In this document: positions 1-8,120 of the stretch, piece after piece
Layout of the letters: every line of letters starts with the position of its first letter
Numbering within the stretch: position 1 is the first letter of the stretch
Program-made: the position numbers and the translations under genes
DNA from: Halomicrobium katesii DSM 19301
Lineage (GTDB): Archaea; Halobacteriota; Halobacteria; Halobacteriales; Haloarculaceae
Direction: 5' to 3'
Length of the DNA stretch: 64,000 bases
Assembly: GCF_000379085.1 (NCBI RefSeq)
Contig: NZ_KB905378.1
Coordinates: forward strand, 1,205,253-1,269,252
Notes under the pieces: model-generated
Databases searched by the model: none
Told to the model about the DNA's origin: nothing
What the model saw: the letters and a program-made list of their open reading frames with translations, nothing else

Positions 1-67
1 CCTCACCCTCTGTTTGTTCACGGAGCTCCTGAAGCTCTTCCAGAGTGATATCGTCTAACCGTCCCAT
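1..67 (-). CDS. IS630-family transposase, N-terminal fragment cut by window edge
   Basis: Reading minus from an ATG, the protein begins MGRLDDITLEELQELREQ, matching almost residue for residue the start of the IS630 transposase at 46787. Only about 22 codons are in the window. The family are DDE recombinases with an N-terminal helix-turn-helix; the catalytic part lies outside, so integrity cannot be judged. Confidence 0.75.
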   Translation of the reverse strand, partial: MGRLDDITLEELQELREQTEGE

Positions 68-111
68 TACCGCAAATTGAGTCTACACTGGCAAATACTT
101 TCGCACGACTG
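1..111 (-). mobile_element. IS630-family element, one end
   Basis: The window opens inside an IS630-type element read on the minus strand. Its outer end is the decamer cgcacgactg next to a TA dinucleotide. The same kind of end (cgcacgaccg followed by TA) closes the second IS630 copy near 49.26 kb. IS630 elements duplicate TA on insertion, which fits. Only the transposase 5' end and the terminal repeat are visible. Confidence 0.7.
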
Positions 112-113
112 TA

Positions 114-414
114 TGAGAGGTGATCCGAAGCAGTTTCTGATCGCGGATTTGGTTGAAGCCACGCATCACAGGCTCGCTATCTCCGGTGTATTCTCAACAT
201 CTATATGGTGATGCAAGTTGAGACTGGCACTCTCAATGCATACGCATTCAGCACACATAATCCCGAGCGTTGATTTTACTTCAGACAGTTTCGTCGATGT
301 ACTCGTCTTTCTAGCGCACTAATTTGGGGTTTAGATCGGTGGTGTTGAGGCTGCAACGAGGGTCTAAGATGATTCCACAGTTGCGAATGGTTCCGTCGAG
401 GAAAACATATTAGT
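114..414. other. gene-free stretch between two IS elements
   Basis: No credible gene. Bases around 124-202 resemble 46405-46480 (shared blocks include gcagtttc and acgcatcacagg), so the DNA just outside both IS630 copies has a common origin, probably an older mobile element. Otherwise A+T-rich and unremarkable. Confidence 0.5.
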
Positions 415-1717
415 ACTCAGCTTTGAACGTTGAAGTTGGAGCGTGACATAGGCGGTAGCGAAGACGGATGATGCCGATTACGGACTTCTTGTCGTGTAGT
501 GGGTCGACGATGTCGAGTCCGCGACCGCGCTGGCTTCGCTATCTCGCCGGACGCGTCCGTCGGAGGCAAGATCCGGCAGACTCCTTCAGGCCAGACCCGG
601 AACCAGCCACCAGGGCAGACGGTATCGGCACGCCGAAGGTCTTCCAGCTGGGCGACCGCGCCCCTCAACAAGTTCCTCACCGAGTACGACTGGGACGAAC
701 AGCAATTCAACCACGAATGCCTCGAAGAACTCCAAAAACACGGTGAAACGCGCTGGTCGAAGGATGGCTACATCATCCTCGACGACACGATCACCGAGAA
801 AGCGGGGACGACGTCCCCGGCGTCGGTCGCTTCTACGATCACGCCGAAGGCGACACTGTCTGGGGCCAAGACCTCATCTACGCCTTCTACGCTGACGACA
901 AAACCGCCTATCCGCTCACTTTCCGCCTCTACGAAAAACAGGATGGAGACGGCCAAGACCACGACACTAAGTACGACCTCGCCCGCGATATCGTCACAGA
1001 ACTCGAAGACGAGGTAGGTGTCCCGGCGGACACCTACCTCTTCGACTCGTGGTTCGCCCACGACTCCGGCCTTCCTGAACTCATCGAATCATACGACAAG
1101 GACTGGATTGGCCCGCTCCGGAGCAATCGACAGGTGACCTACGGCGGAGAAGTGATCCGCGTCGATGCGCTGGAAGAGCGCATCGACACGGTTGAGCGTA
1201 ACGTTGAGGACGAAATCTACCACATCTGGACGAAGAAGCTTCCCGTCTCCCAGTTGGGAGACGTGAAGCTGGTCCTCGCTGAGAAAAAAACCGACAAAGA
1301 AGACGAAGAGAACCCGGTCAAGTACCTCGCTACGAACAAGATCGACGCACCGACCGAGCACATTATTCGCTCCTACGGGATGCGGTGGCGCATCGAGACG
1401 TTCTTCGAGGACTCGAAGCAGGATCTCGGCTTGGGAGACTGCGAGATGCAGACCGACGAAGGTGCCAGTCGGCACTGGCACCTTCTGATGGCTGCCTACA
1501 GTCTCGTTCGTCTTGATCCCGAATCGAGCGCCTTGGGGACGGTTCGCTCGAAAGCGTCATCGCTTCGAGCGAACCTTGAGCACTCCCTGAAAGAAGCCGT
1601 TTACAACCTCCTCTCGTGGGTTCGAGACAACAATGATCGTGGCGTCGATGACCTCATGGAGGAGATCGATCACCTCTTCGTTCACTCAACAGCCGACGCT
1701 AACGTTCAAAGCTGAGT
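415..1717 (+). mobile_element. IS701/IS4-like element with 17-bp terminal inverted repeats
   Basis: The ends are a perfect 17-bp inverted repeat: actcagctttgaacgtt at 415-431 and its complement at 1701-1717. The element is about 1.3 kb and encloses one decayed transposase frame. No target duplication is obvious next to the repeats, so rearrangement after insertion is possible. Family assignment rests on the transposase C-terminal motif, not on the ends. Confidence 0.75.
468..1715 (+). pseudogene. IS701/IS4-like transposase, frameshifted
   Basis: The N-terminal half is read in one frame up to LDDTITEKAG near base 807. The coherent frame then shifts by +1 (GVGRFYDHAEGD and onward) and runs to the stop at 1715. 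The C-terminal half has the IS4-type signature MRWRIETFFEDSK, and the Asp pair in LDDT and FDSW are probable catalytic residues. The extreme N-terminus (468-660) is also scrambled between frames; for example VDDVESATALASLS is read in a third frame. At least one, and probably two or more, frameshifts make this copy non-functional. Its terminal repeats are intact, so it could still move in trans. Confidence 0.8.
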
Positions 1718-1774
1718 TGGTTAAGTTTTTCTGCGCCCGCAGAGGGGCGGAGGCGCATTCTGACCTCCGCGAAC

Positions 1775-2590
1775 ATGACTGACGAATATCTTACAACGAT
1801 CCTCGAGGAAGCCGAGCACGTCGCCGAGCAGCACGACCAGGTCGCCCGAACGACGGACAACCAAGCCCACGAGTACCTTCGTTACGCCGCCCTCCGGATA
1901 CTCGAAGGGCAGACAGACCACCTCCCGACGGGCTGGATGCCGATCGACGGCGTCACGGTGGGCTACGGCAGCGACGACGCGATGTTCGACAGCTGGAGCG
2001 CCAGCGAAGACTGGTGGGAAACTGTCCCGCCCCAGGAGGCGTGTACGCGCTTTCGGGTGTTCTTCCCGGACGACCACGAGACAGTTCCACGCGATATCGT
2101 CGACGTGATGGCCGCGCTGGGTGCCTGGCGCGTCTGGACTGGGAGCGCAGCGGCGTGCGGTTCCTACGACCATCGCGAGCGCCGTGAGGTACACTACCTG
2201 TGGCCGGAGGGCCATCCGGTGGAAGAAGTACTCTATGAGCGCCTCAGTGGCCCTGCGGAAGCCGTCGCTCCCGACGGTGGCCGAACGGGCGACGTTCGCG
2301 ACCGACTGGTCGTCGACGAGGACGCACAGTCGCAGGACGAACTTGAGCCCCGCACGAAGCGCGCCGTCAACGAATCGATGGACGTCTCGCTCCTCTCGAA
2401 AGGCGGTCGCTACGAGGTCCAGTCCGCGTCCGGAAATCGGTACGAGGTCGACGTTATCGACGAATCGTGTACCTGTCCCGACTGGCAGCAGCGTTCACCA
2501 GAAGGTGGCTGCAAGCATCTGCGTCGCGTCGATCACGAGATCAAACGGGGCCGTGTCCCCCGACCAGACGGCCGGCTTCCCACTGCGTAG
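1775..2590 (+). CDS. SWIM zinc-finger domain protein
   Basis: 271-residue acidic protein. The C-terminus (about residues 225-250) holds a SWIM zinc-binding motif: CTCPDW followed by GGCKHLRR, i.e. CxC...CxH. SWIM domains bind DNA or protein and occur in transposon-derived and recombination-associated proteins. The first 150 residues match no domain I recognise; they contain a Trp-rich segment (WSASEDWWE). It begins 58 bp after the neighbouring IS and is convergent with the nucleotidyltransferase gene downstream, 13 bp apart. The substrate is unknown. ATG start with no better upstream choice. Confidence 0.75.
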   Translation: MTDEYLTTILEEAEHVAEQHDQVARTTDNQAHEYLRYAALRILEGQTDHLPTGWMPIDGVTVGYGSDDAMFDSWSASEDWWETVPPQEACTRFRVFFPDDHETVPRDIVDVMAALGAWRVWTGSAAACGSYDHRERREVHYLWPEGHPVEEVLYERLSGPAEAVAPDGGRTGDVRDRLVVDEDAQSQDELEPRTKRAVNESMDVSLLSKGGRYEVQSASGNRYEVDVIDESCTCPDWQQRSPEGGCKHLRRVDHEIKRGRVPRPDGRLPTA

Positions 2591-2603
2591 GGGCGGAGGA
2601 GGA

Positions 2604-3407
2604 CTATTCTCTCGGTCGAACAGTCCCGTCATCTCGACTGACCCGGTCGAACGTCGCGAGATACGCGATCCGGTCCCGAACCTCGTCGGTGTCTAGCTCC
2701 AATTCGGCAGCTAACTCGTCGACGGTCATCGGTTCGTCGAGTACCTGGAGGACTTCGAGCCCACGGTAGTATTGCTCCGACAGTTCTTGAACTCGCTCCT
2801 CGATGGGCGTGGTCACCCCGTACCGCTCCTCGAGCTCGACCAGGGCCTCGTTCGCGAACGTTGCGAACTGATCGTCGCCGAGCCGATCGATCTGGGCTTC
2901 GAGTTCCGCCTCGACGACGTCGTAATCGAGGCCGGCCTGCACGAGCATATTCATGTCCTCGATATCGTCGTCGCGGCCGGCGATCGCCTTGAACAGGAAG
3001 ATATCCTCGTTGCTGACCAGCCGGACCGTCAGTCGATCCGTGTCGAGGAACGGCTCGCGGCGCTCTGCCATCCCGTCGGTTAGTACGAGCTTGTTCGCGA
3101 CCTGCTGGTTGAAGATGTCGAGGCGACACCCATCGTCGTTCTCGACGCAGCTCGTCGCCCCCAGCGCCCGATAATCTGGACCCAACGACTGGACCTCCGC
3201 ATACCCGAGGTCCATCAGGACGGCCCACAGCTGGCCGTACGCGTCGCCATCCGGGACGACCAAGTCGATATCTTTCGTCGCCCCCTTGAGGTCGCGTAGC
3301 GACATCGCGCCACCACCGATCAGGTAGACCGTAAGCGGTTCAGATAGTCCCTCCCCGATTCGCCGGAATTCGTTCTCGATGTACTCACGTCCGAATGTTG
3401 GTCTCAT
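2604..3407 (-). CDS. DUF6036-type nucleotidyltransferase (AbiEii-like)
   Basis: 267 residues. The N-terminal nucleotidyltransferase core has the GGGAM helix-turn (about residues 31-35) followed by TKDIDLVV, which carries the two Asp expected for metal binding. The C-terminal about 60 residues form a winged-helix-like segment (EPMTVDELAAELELDTDEV). The start overlaps the stop of the upstream HTH gene by 4 bp (ATGA), so the two are translationally coupled. Family knowledge: such proteins act as the toxin or effector of AbiE/type IV-like toxin-antitoxin or phage-exclusion pairs. That role is inferred from fold and gene pairing only. Confidence 0.7.
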   Translation of the reverse strand: MRPTFGREYIENEFRRIGEGLSEPLTVYLIGGGAMSLRDLKGATKDIDLVVPDGDAYGQLWAVLMDLGYAEVQSLGPDYRALGATSCVENDDGCRLDIFNQQVANKLVLTDGMAERREPFLDTDRLTVRLVSNEDIFLFKAIAGRDDDIEDMNMLVQAGLDYDVVEAELEAQIDRLGDDQFATFANEALVELEERYGVTTPIEERVQELSEQYYRGLEVLQVLDEPMTVDELAAELELDTDEVRDRIAYLATFDRVSRDDGTVRPRE

Positions 3408-4330
3408 TGTGGTAGTGGCACCTCGTAGTCAGCCGCCAGCTCCTGGAACTCGTCCCACTCCGGGAGCCGAGCGTCGTCGACCTCGCCGTGCGTCTCGAGG
3501 TAGCGGAGCAAGGCGTCGATCTCGTCTTCGAGTCCATACTTCGCCGCCTGCGCTCGGAGGTCCTCTTCGTCGACGTCGACGTGGCTGAGCAGGAGAAGAC
3601 TGTACGAACGGTGGCGGCTGCCGTCGTCGATCAACAGTGTGTGACAGCAGAGCTCCGCCGGCGAGACCTCGTCAAGAGTCTCGGAGTAGCGGTAGTAGCG
3701 ATGGTCAGTGAGCAGGAACTGGAGATCGAAAGCCGCGAATCGAGCGAGCCCGGTTTCTTGGAACCCGTCTGCGTCGATTTCAGTCTCGGCTTGGGCGAGG
3801 AATTCGTCGTAGTTTTCCCAGAGAATCGTGCCCTTCGAGGCGACGGCTTCGAGGCGGTGGCGATGGAGATGGTGTGCGAGTTCCTGGGCGAACTCGTGGA
3901 GGCGGTCGAAATCGGCGTTGAAGTCATAGCGGCCGTCGTCCGTCCCAACGAGACCACGGTCGCGGAATCGCTTGAGGACGCGGTTGACCGTGTTGCGGTA
4001 GTTGTCGCTCCGGTCGGCGGTCTCGGCGACAGTTCGTGGCTGCTCGAGGTAGTACAGCACCTCGAGTGCCTTCCCGGTCAGCAGCTTGGGGAACTCGATG
4101 TGGGAGTGCTGGCGGACGAGGTCTCGATAGAGTTCGACGGCGCGAGCATCCGACGGAACGACTCGTTTTCGCCGGCCGTCGCGTTCCGTGTACACGAGTC
4201 CCTTCTCGACGAGGTCACTGACGGCACGGGAGAGGTAGCTCTCGCTGTGGTCGAGCTTCGTTGCGAGCTCGGAGATCGTGTCGCCGCGGTCGACCGTGGC
4301 GAGGACTTCGAGTTCGATACGCCGGAGCAC
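3404..4330 (-). CDS. winged-helix regulator/antitoxin paired with nucleotidyltransferase (AbiEi-like)
   Basis: 308 residues with a GTG start. There are two successive winged-helix segments: residues about 5-60 (ISELATKLDHSESYLSRAV) and about 85-135 (AETADRSDNYRNTVNRVL). An alpha/beta C-terminal domain follows (about 165-300, including GTILWENYDEFL and DLQFLLTDHRYY). This layout resembles AbiEi antitoxins that repress their own operon and neutralise a nucleotidyltransferase. A TATA-like tatataa lies about 24-30 bp upstream of the GTG, the spacing expected of a leaderless haloarchaeal transcript. First gene of a two-gene operon. Not identified more precisely. Confidence 0.65.
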   Translation of the reverse strand: MLRRIELEVLATVDRGDTISELATKLDHSESYLSRAVSDLVEKGLVYTERDGRRKRVVPSDARAVELYRDLVRQHSHIEFPKLLTGKALEVLYYLEQPRTVAETADRSDNYRNTVNRVLKRFRDRGLVGTDDGRYDFNADFDRLHEFAQELAHHLHRHRLEAVASKGTILWENYDEFLAQAETEIDADGFQETGLARFAAFDLQFLLTDHRYYRYSETLDEVSPAELCCHTLLIDDGSRHRSYSLLLLSHVDVDEEDLRAQAAKYGLEDEIDALLRYLETHGEVDDARLPEWDEFQELAADYEVPLPQ

Positions 4331-4579
4331 GGTGTAACATAGTACAAAACTTGTATATAAAGAAGTTTCGAGTAGTGTTACAGGCAGAGAGGAACAAGAG
4401 CTTGCCCCATCGTCTTAACAACAAAACTATGGGTAGAGAGTCCGTGTTGGTTAACACGGAGAGAGTCGATATCCTACGAACCACCGTCCCCACCGGCGAA
4501 CCTCCAGAAGGAGATCGTCGACGCCCTCAACGAAGCCACACCGGAGCATCTTCGGGACGCTGCCAGCTACGCCGAGGCG
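4331..4579. other. intergenic region with divergent promoter and extended open frame
   Basis: Holds the promoter of the minus-strand operon. On the plus strand, an open frame without ATG joins the next small gene (see that entry); codons from about 4484 look coding. A short ATG frame from 4429 (MGRESVLVNTERVD) in another phase may be the remains of the true N-terminus. Confidence 0.4.
4353..4361 (-). promoter_or_regulatory. TATA box of the HTH/nucleotidyltransferase operon
   Basis: On the minus strand the sequence reads ttatatac about 25-30 bp before the GTG start at 4330, the usual position for an archaeal TATA element of a leaderless transcript. The local A+T content stands out from the surrounding coding DNA. 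Confidence 0.55.
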
Positions 4580-4792
4580 TTGGCTGAACACAAGGAGCGT
4601 AAAGCTCGTCTCGAGGAGGAAGCGGACGACGCCGACGTCGAGGAGCGCCCCGATGACCTCCCAGACGACGTGCCGGCGAAGGCGACGATCACGATCAAGG
4701 AGATCAACGACAACCGCTACTACTACTGGCAGTGGCGGGAAGGAGATTCGGTGAAGTCGAAGTACAAAGGGCCGGTGAATTCCGACGAGTAG
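4580..4792 (+). CDS. small conserved acidic protein of unknown function, 5' end unclear
   Basis: The called TTG start gives 70 residues rich in Glu/Asp, ending in a basic-aromatic segment (NDNRYYYWQWREGD) and KYKGPVN. The same frame stays open upstream and reads plausibly as protein (NLQKEIVDALNEATPEHLRD), so the real product is probably about 100 residues. No ATG or GTG lies in frame, suggesting a lost start codon or a small frameshift. The compact RYYYWQWREG motif followed by Lys is typical of small haloarchaeal proteins found near mobile elements. Function unknown. Confidence 0.5.
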   Translation: MAEHKERKARLEEEADDADVEERPDDLPDDVPAKATITIKEINDNRYYYWQWREGDSVKSKYKGPVNSDE

Positions 4793-5255
4793 ACGAGATT
4801 GAACTGGAGCCAGATGTTCGTTTCAACGTGATTCGTAGCGTAGCAGATGACACCCCCCCCAGAGTGTGAATGGGATCGGTTTACCCGACACCCCTCGGTG
4901 TGAATGGTCCACCACCCAGGGTACCGCGATTAAGAAGCCCTTGACAGCAGAAGTCCTCACGCCGTAGGGAGGGTTCTTGCCTCAGTGGCGAACCTTCGGC
5001 ACAAGGCCTTGCCTTTTAGAATACGTCTGCTCGAAGAGGTGTTTAGACCGTAGTATAATAAAGATAACTACAGCTGCGGTGCGGTGCAGTAGCGGATCGG
5101 GTCAGCTACCGTGGCAGAACGTGTAAGCCGCTCTTCGTGCCGTATTAGGTTCTTCAGACGAACCAGCCTGCTGCTCTATCTCTACAACCGTCGTATCTTA
5201 TCGGGGACCATTCACACCGAGGGGTGGGGTGTCACCATCCCATCAACGTCTGGAG
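4793..5255. other. gene-free stretch containing a 20-bp inverted repeat
   Basis: No intact gene. A perfect 20-bp inverted repeat brackets about 295 bp (see separate entry). Inside its left half, a short frame ends KKPLTAEVLTP and a stop, directly followed by a cctc...gagg hairpin-like motif. This looks like the 3' end of a TnpB-type gene and its right end, but too little is left to be sure. Confidence 0.4.
4891..5224. repeat. 20-bp perfect inverted repeat bracketing 294 bp
   Basis: cccctcggtgtgaatggtcc at 4891-4910 is repeated as its exact complement at 5205-5224. A weaker relative (gagtgtgaatgg) lies just outside the left arm. The spacing and perfect arms suggest a small non-autonomous element or a remnant of one. 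No target duplication identified. Confidence 0.6.
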
Positions 5256-6129
5256 TTCTGCTCTATTGAAAATGCGGTACGGGAAGCGAATCATAGTGTC
5301 TTGGCGAGTTTCTTGATGTTGTTGAGCGCGAACAGAAGGACGATCTCACGAAACTGTCGGTACCAGAACCGCGAACGCAGGGCGGAGTCCTGCGTTCGCT
5401 TGACTGTCGAGTAGGATGTTTCTGCCATCCACCGTTGCATGTAGCCCTTCGCTCGGATGAGGGCGTTATTCGCAGTTGCGTTCAGCGACGAGCTACGGTA
5501 GTGAACGAGATATTCGATGTCTAGTGCAGCGATCTCGTACTCGGTGTGCCAGTCCTGGAAGCCGTTGTCGGCGGCCACGGCCCGCAGGTCGTCCGCGTTC
5601 CGCCGGACGACCCGCGGGCCAGCCTTCGTATCGTGTTCCCGCTCGATACAGCAATGCACGTCCAGCACCGCTAAGGACTCTGTATCGGTCAGCGTCGTCG
5701 CTTTGATCGTCTTGACGCTTCGGCCACACCGCTGGAGGTAGTGCTGTGAGGCCTGCTTGCGTTCGAAAAACGTGTATCGAGTGCGACGTGACCAGGGTGC
5801 GGGTGTTGCTGCGCAGAGATGCGCAGCAACGCCCGCCAGAGATACATCGCGTAGCGGTCGAAGGAGTGGTAGAATGTGGTCGGATCAGGTGGCGCGTCCG
5901 GGTGAACGCCGAGACGGTCGCAGATCGCTGGCATGAGACTCAGCCGATCAACGAGTTCGGCGTAGCTGTGCCCCTCTTCCTTACGAATACAGTGAGCGAC
6001 GATGTGAGCCTCGCGGGCAAGCCCGCCGGAGTCGGGCTTGCCCGCTCTGTTCCCCAACGCTTGTTTAGCTACACGTAGGAGGGTGTCATAGAACGGTTCT
6101 CATGGTTTCGTTGACTTCCTCAAAACGCT

Positions 6130-6144
6130 GTACACTTGGTGCAC
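6130..6144. promoter_or_regulatory. candidate operator upstream of the RHH gene
   Basis: gtacacttggtgcac is a near-palindrome lying about 24-38 bp before the RHH start codon. The same motif recurs in inverse orientation just after the gene, and a variant lies near 46.62 kb. RHH proteins bind such short paired palindromic half-sites, so autoregulation is inferred. Confidence 0.45.
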
Positions 6145-6167
6145 GCCATTTTTAGTGGGTTATAGAT

Positions 6168-6368
6168 ATGGGCAAAGAGAAATTCGGCGTTGCTGTTGAC
6201 GAAGAGATCGTACAAGAAGTGGACGAATTAGTTGCTGAGTGTGACGATCTCGGAGCCAGCCGCTCCGAGATCGTCGAGGCCATCCTCACAGCGTTCGTTC
6301 AATCCGAGTCAAATCACGCTGAACGAGTGAGAGAAATCATAATTCGGAAACGAAAAGGGATACTCTAA
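6168..6368 (+). CDS. ribbon-helix-helix (CopG/MetJ-like) small DNA-binding protein
   Basis: 66 residues. The N-terminal strand KEKFGVAVDEEIVQEVDELV is followed by a turn and helix with SRSEIVEAILTAFV, the classic ribbon-helix-helix pattern of dimeric repressors. The C-terminus is basic (REIIIRKRKGIL). It is the only gene inside the 395-bp element and is bracketed by gtgcac palindromes, which suggests it regulates itself or acts on the element's ends. Codon use is clearly more A+T-rich than in backbone genes, indicating transfer. No toxin partner is present. Confidence 0.75.
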   Translation: MGKEKFGVAVDEEIVQEVDELVAECDDLGASRSEIVEAILTAFVQSESNHAERVREIIIRKRKGIL

Positions 6369-6383
6369 ACATTTCAATGCACC

Positions 6384-6398
6384 GTGCACCAAGTGCAC
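6384..6398. promoter_or_regulatory. second copy of the candidate RHH operator, downstream
   Basis: gtgcaccaagtgcac is the reverse complement of the upstream motif apart from one base. It lies 16 bp after the RHH stop codon. Its position inside the element but outside the gene would let the protein bridge both sides or act near the right end. Confidence 0.4.
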
Positions 6399-6583
6399 GG
6401 CTTTCTAAGCTAGTAACGCTCTATAATAATCACAATCTCGACCATAGTGTGTGAAGACTTCTATGACACCCTCACACGTAGTGCTGTCTCAACGAGGTCG
6501 AGCAATGCGACGCCTATAATCGCTTTCTCGACCTCATTTTCCCAAACCAATTACGGAGTAATCCTGTCGCTGTCTTCCATTTT

Positions 6584-7958
6584 CAGTCGATCACATCAAG
6601 AACTCTCTAATCGCTCCATTAGAGCGTGAATCTGCGTTTTCGATGCGTAGTTAGTTCTCAAAATGACACAGACGGAGAGTCTCGGTAATTCGGAGTCGCT
6701 GTCAGCGGCAAATCGCCGCCGACGCGACGGTGTTGCCACTCACGACCACTGTCCTGATCGGCGGACAGCTACCGGAAGAACCGGTCGTCGAGTGGTTGGT
6801 TTGCTGGAACTGTCCTGCGCACACCGAGCGCTGTCCAGGCTGCTCGCAGCACCATCTCACAGAATTCCGTGAATGACCACTGCCAGAGGCGGCGCCCCCC
6901 GCGGCGGCGCCGCCACGTACCTCCAGTGGAGATACCGCCAGCTGTTCTGGAGCAGCAGGCTCACCACAAACATCACCAGTCGCAGACCAGCATCCTCAGA
7001 ACTGGTGAACGCGAGGCTCTGCTTGGCTAATCGGTAGCTCGATTCGATGCCGAAGCGCTTGCTGTAGTGCTCTCGTGCATCTCGTGGTGTGTCGATAAAC
7101 GGCGCGTCAGCGGCGTAGCCGTGACGCGCCACCCCGTGTTCGTCGTATCGTCCTTGCTGGTAGACGCAGTCGATGAACACAGGGAACGTCACCTTGCCGG
7201 CGAGATCGTGTTCGATCTCGCGGCTCCAGCCGCTGCTAAGTTCGTTCTGAATCGTCTCACCCCACTTGACAATCGGCATGGCGAAAGCGTAGTTGTGCGC
7301 GTACAGCAGGCTGAGACAGGTGCTATTGTAGAATCCGCGATCCAGGTAGACGGCCTTGACGCCGAGGTCAAGGCCGTCGAGGAGTTCGAGAAACTCGGCG
7401 AGGACATCGCTGGTGGTGTCGCCAGCGACCAGCTGGCGAACCGCCAGCGTGTACCGTTTGTTGCGTACCCGCGCATAGAGCGTTGCATAGGCGTGAAACG
7501 TCGTTGTTCCGCGTTTCGCTTGAGACGAGTACAAACGCCTCTGTCTCATCTTCGTCGCCGTAGTAGGGATCGAGGTGGAGGTCGGCGACGACCTCCACCG
7601 ATCGATCCGGCAGTGTTTCAAGAGCATCCCGTTGCAGGAGCGTGTCTCCGACCGCCTCAACAGAGTCAAGGTCGAACTGATCGGTGAGATATCCACGGAC
7701 GGTATTGGCGTGCGGCGAGTCATCAGTCGTTTCGCAGACGTGGTTGATCGAGGTCCCGCCGGCGCTGGCGCCGGCGAGGACCTCGTACAACGTCTCCGTC
7801 GTGACCTCAACGTCTTCGCCGAGATCTAACGCAAGCTCCTCGTCGAGGCTGTTGACGACAAAATTAAGCAGGTGCTCTTCCTCTATCTCGCTGTCTGCTT
7901 GGGTAGGCTTCACACCGCATCCAAGCAGACACTTCCTCTAACCCGATGTGATCGACTG
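6584..7958 (-). mobile_element. ISH3-family element, decayed copy
   Basis: The ends are cagtcgatcacatc (6584-6597) and its complement gatgtgatcgactg (7945-7958). Length and ends match the intact copy at 47578-48951. The right end abuts an IS5 3' fragment. The left flank (tttt) does not match the right flank (atcct), so there is no clean target duplication and a rearrangement has occurred since insertion. The first about 230 bp at the left end recur with one visible difference at 63766-64000. Confidence 0.8.
6769..7913 (-). pseudogene. ISH3-family transposase with two frameshifts
   Basis: Aligned by eye with the intact 381-residue copy at 47623, the frame starts at a GTG and is colinear to DEDETEA. 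It shifts near 7530 into YSSQAKRGTTTFHAYA, runs through the probable catalytic region (KAVYLDRGFYNS, YSKRFGIESSYR), and shifts again near 6905 before the conserved C-terminus (ANQPLDDRFFR). Two frame changes make it inactive, but its ends appear usable in trans. Confidence 0.85.
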
Positions 7959-8120
7959 ATCCTACTCGACAGTCAAGCGAACGCAGGACTCCGCCCTGCG
8001 TTCGCGGTTCTGGTACCGACAGTTTCGTGAGATCGTCCTTCTGTTCGCGCTCAACAACATCAAGAAACTCGCCAAGACACTATGATTCGCTTCCCGTACC
8101 GCATTTTCAATAGAGCAGAA
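7956..8120 (+). pseudogene. IS5-family transposase 3' fragment, inverted copy of 5256-5420
   Basis: About 165 bp identical by inspection to the complement of 5256-5420. It encodes SYSTVKRTQDSALRSRFWYR through LNNIKKLAKTL and a stop at 8083-8085, plus the IS right end. The copy is cut at its 5' side by the ISH3 end. The homology stops exactly at 8120 (agcagaa), which therefore marks the IS5 outer end and the junction with the cysteine-rich frame. Confidence 0.8.

Larger units (their letters stand above)
6079..6473 (+). mobile_element. 395-bp non-autonomous IS5-type element carrying an RHH gene
   Basis: The left end gagggtgtcatagaac (6079-6094) and right end ttctatgacaccctc (6459-6473) are inverted copies. 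The element is flanked by an exact 8-bp direct repeat acacgtag (6071-6078 and 6474-6481), so insertion is certain. The ends match those of the intact IS5 copy at 42776-43844, which could supply transposase. It interrupts an older IS5 transposase gene. Unlike ordinary MITEs it has a complete small gene, with palindromes on each side of it. Confidence 0.85.
5291..6580 (-). pseudogene. IS5-family transposase, broken by stop, frameshift and an inserted element
   Basis: Read minus from an ATG at 6580, the frame gives MEDSDRITP, an in-frame TAA, then LVWENEVEKAIIGVALLDL. It is interrupted by the 395-bp element at 6079-6473 and resumes AKQALGNRAGKPDSGG. It shifts frame at a short A/T run near 5770 (ALDTRF to FFERKQASQHYLQ) and continues to the end (FALNNIKKLAKTL). 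The C-terminal YSTVKRTQDSALRSRFWYR region and the DDE layout are those of haloarchaeal IS5-type transposases. Three separate lesions make it dead. The last 165 bp are repeated in inverse orientation at 7956-8120. Confidence 0.8.
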
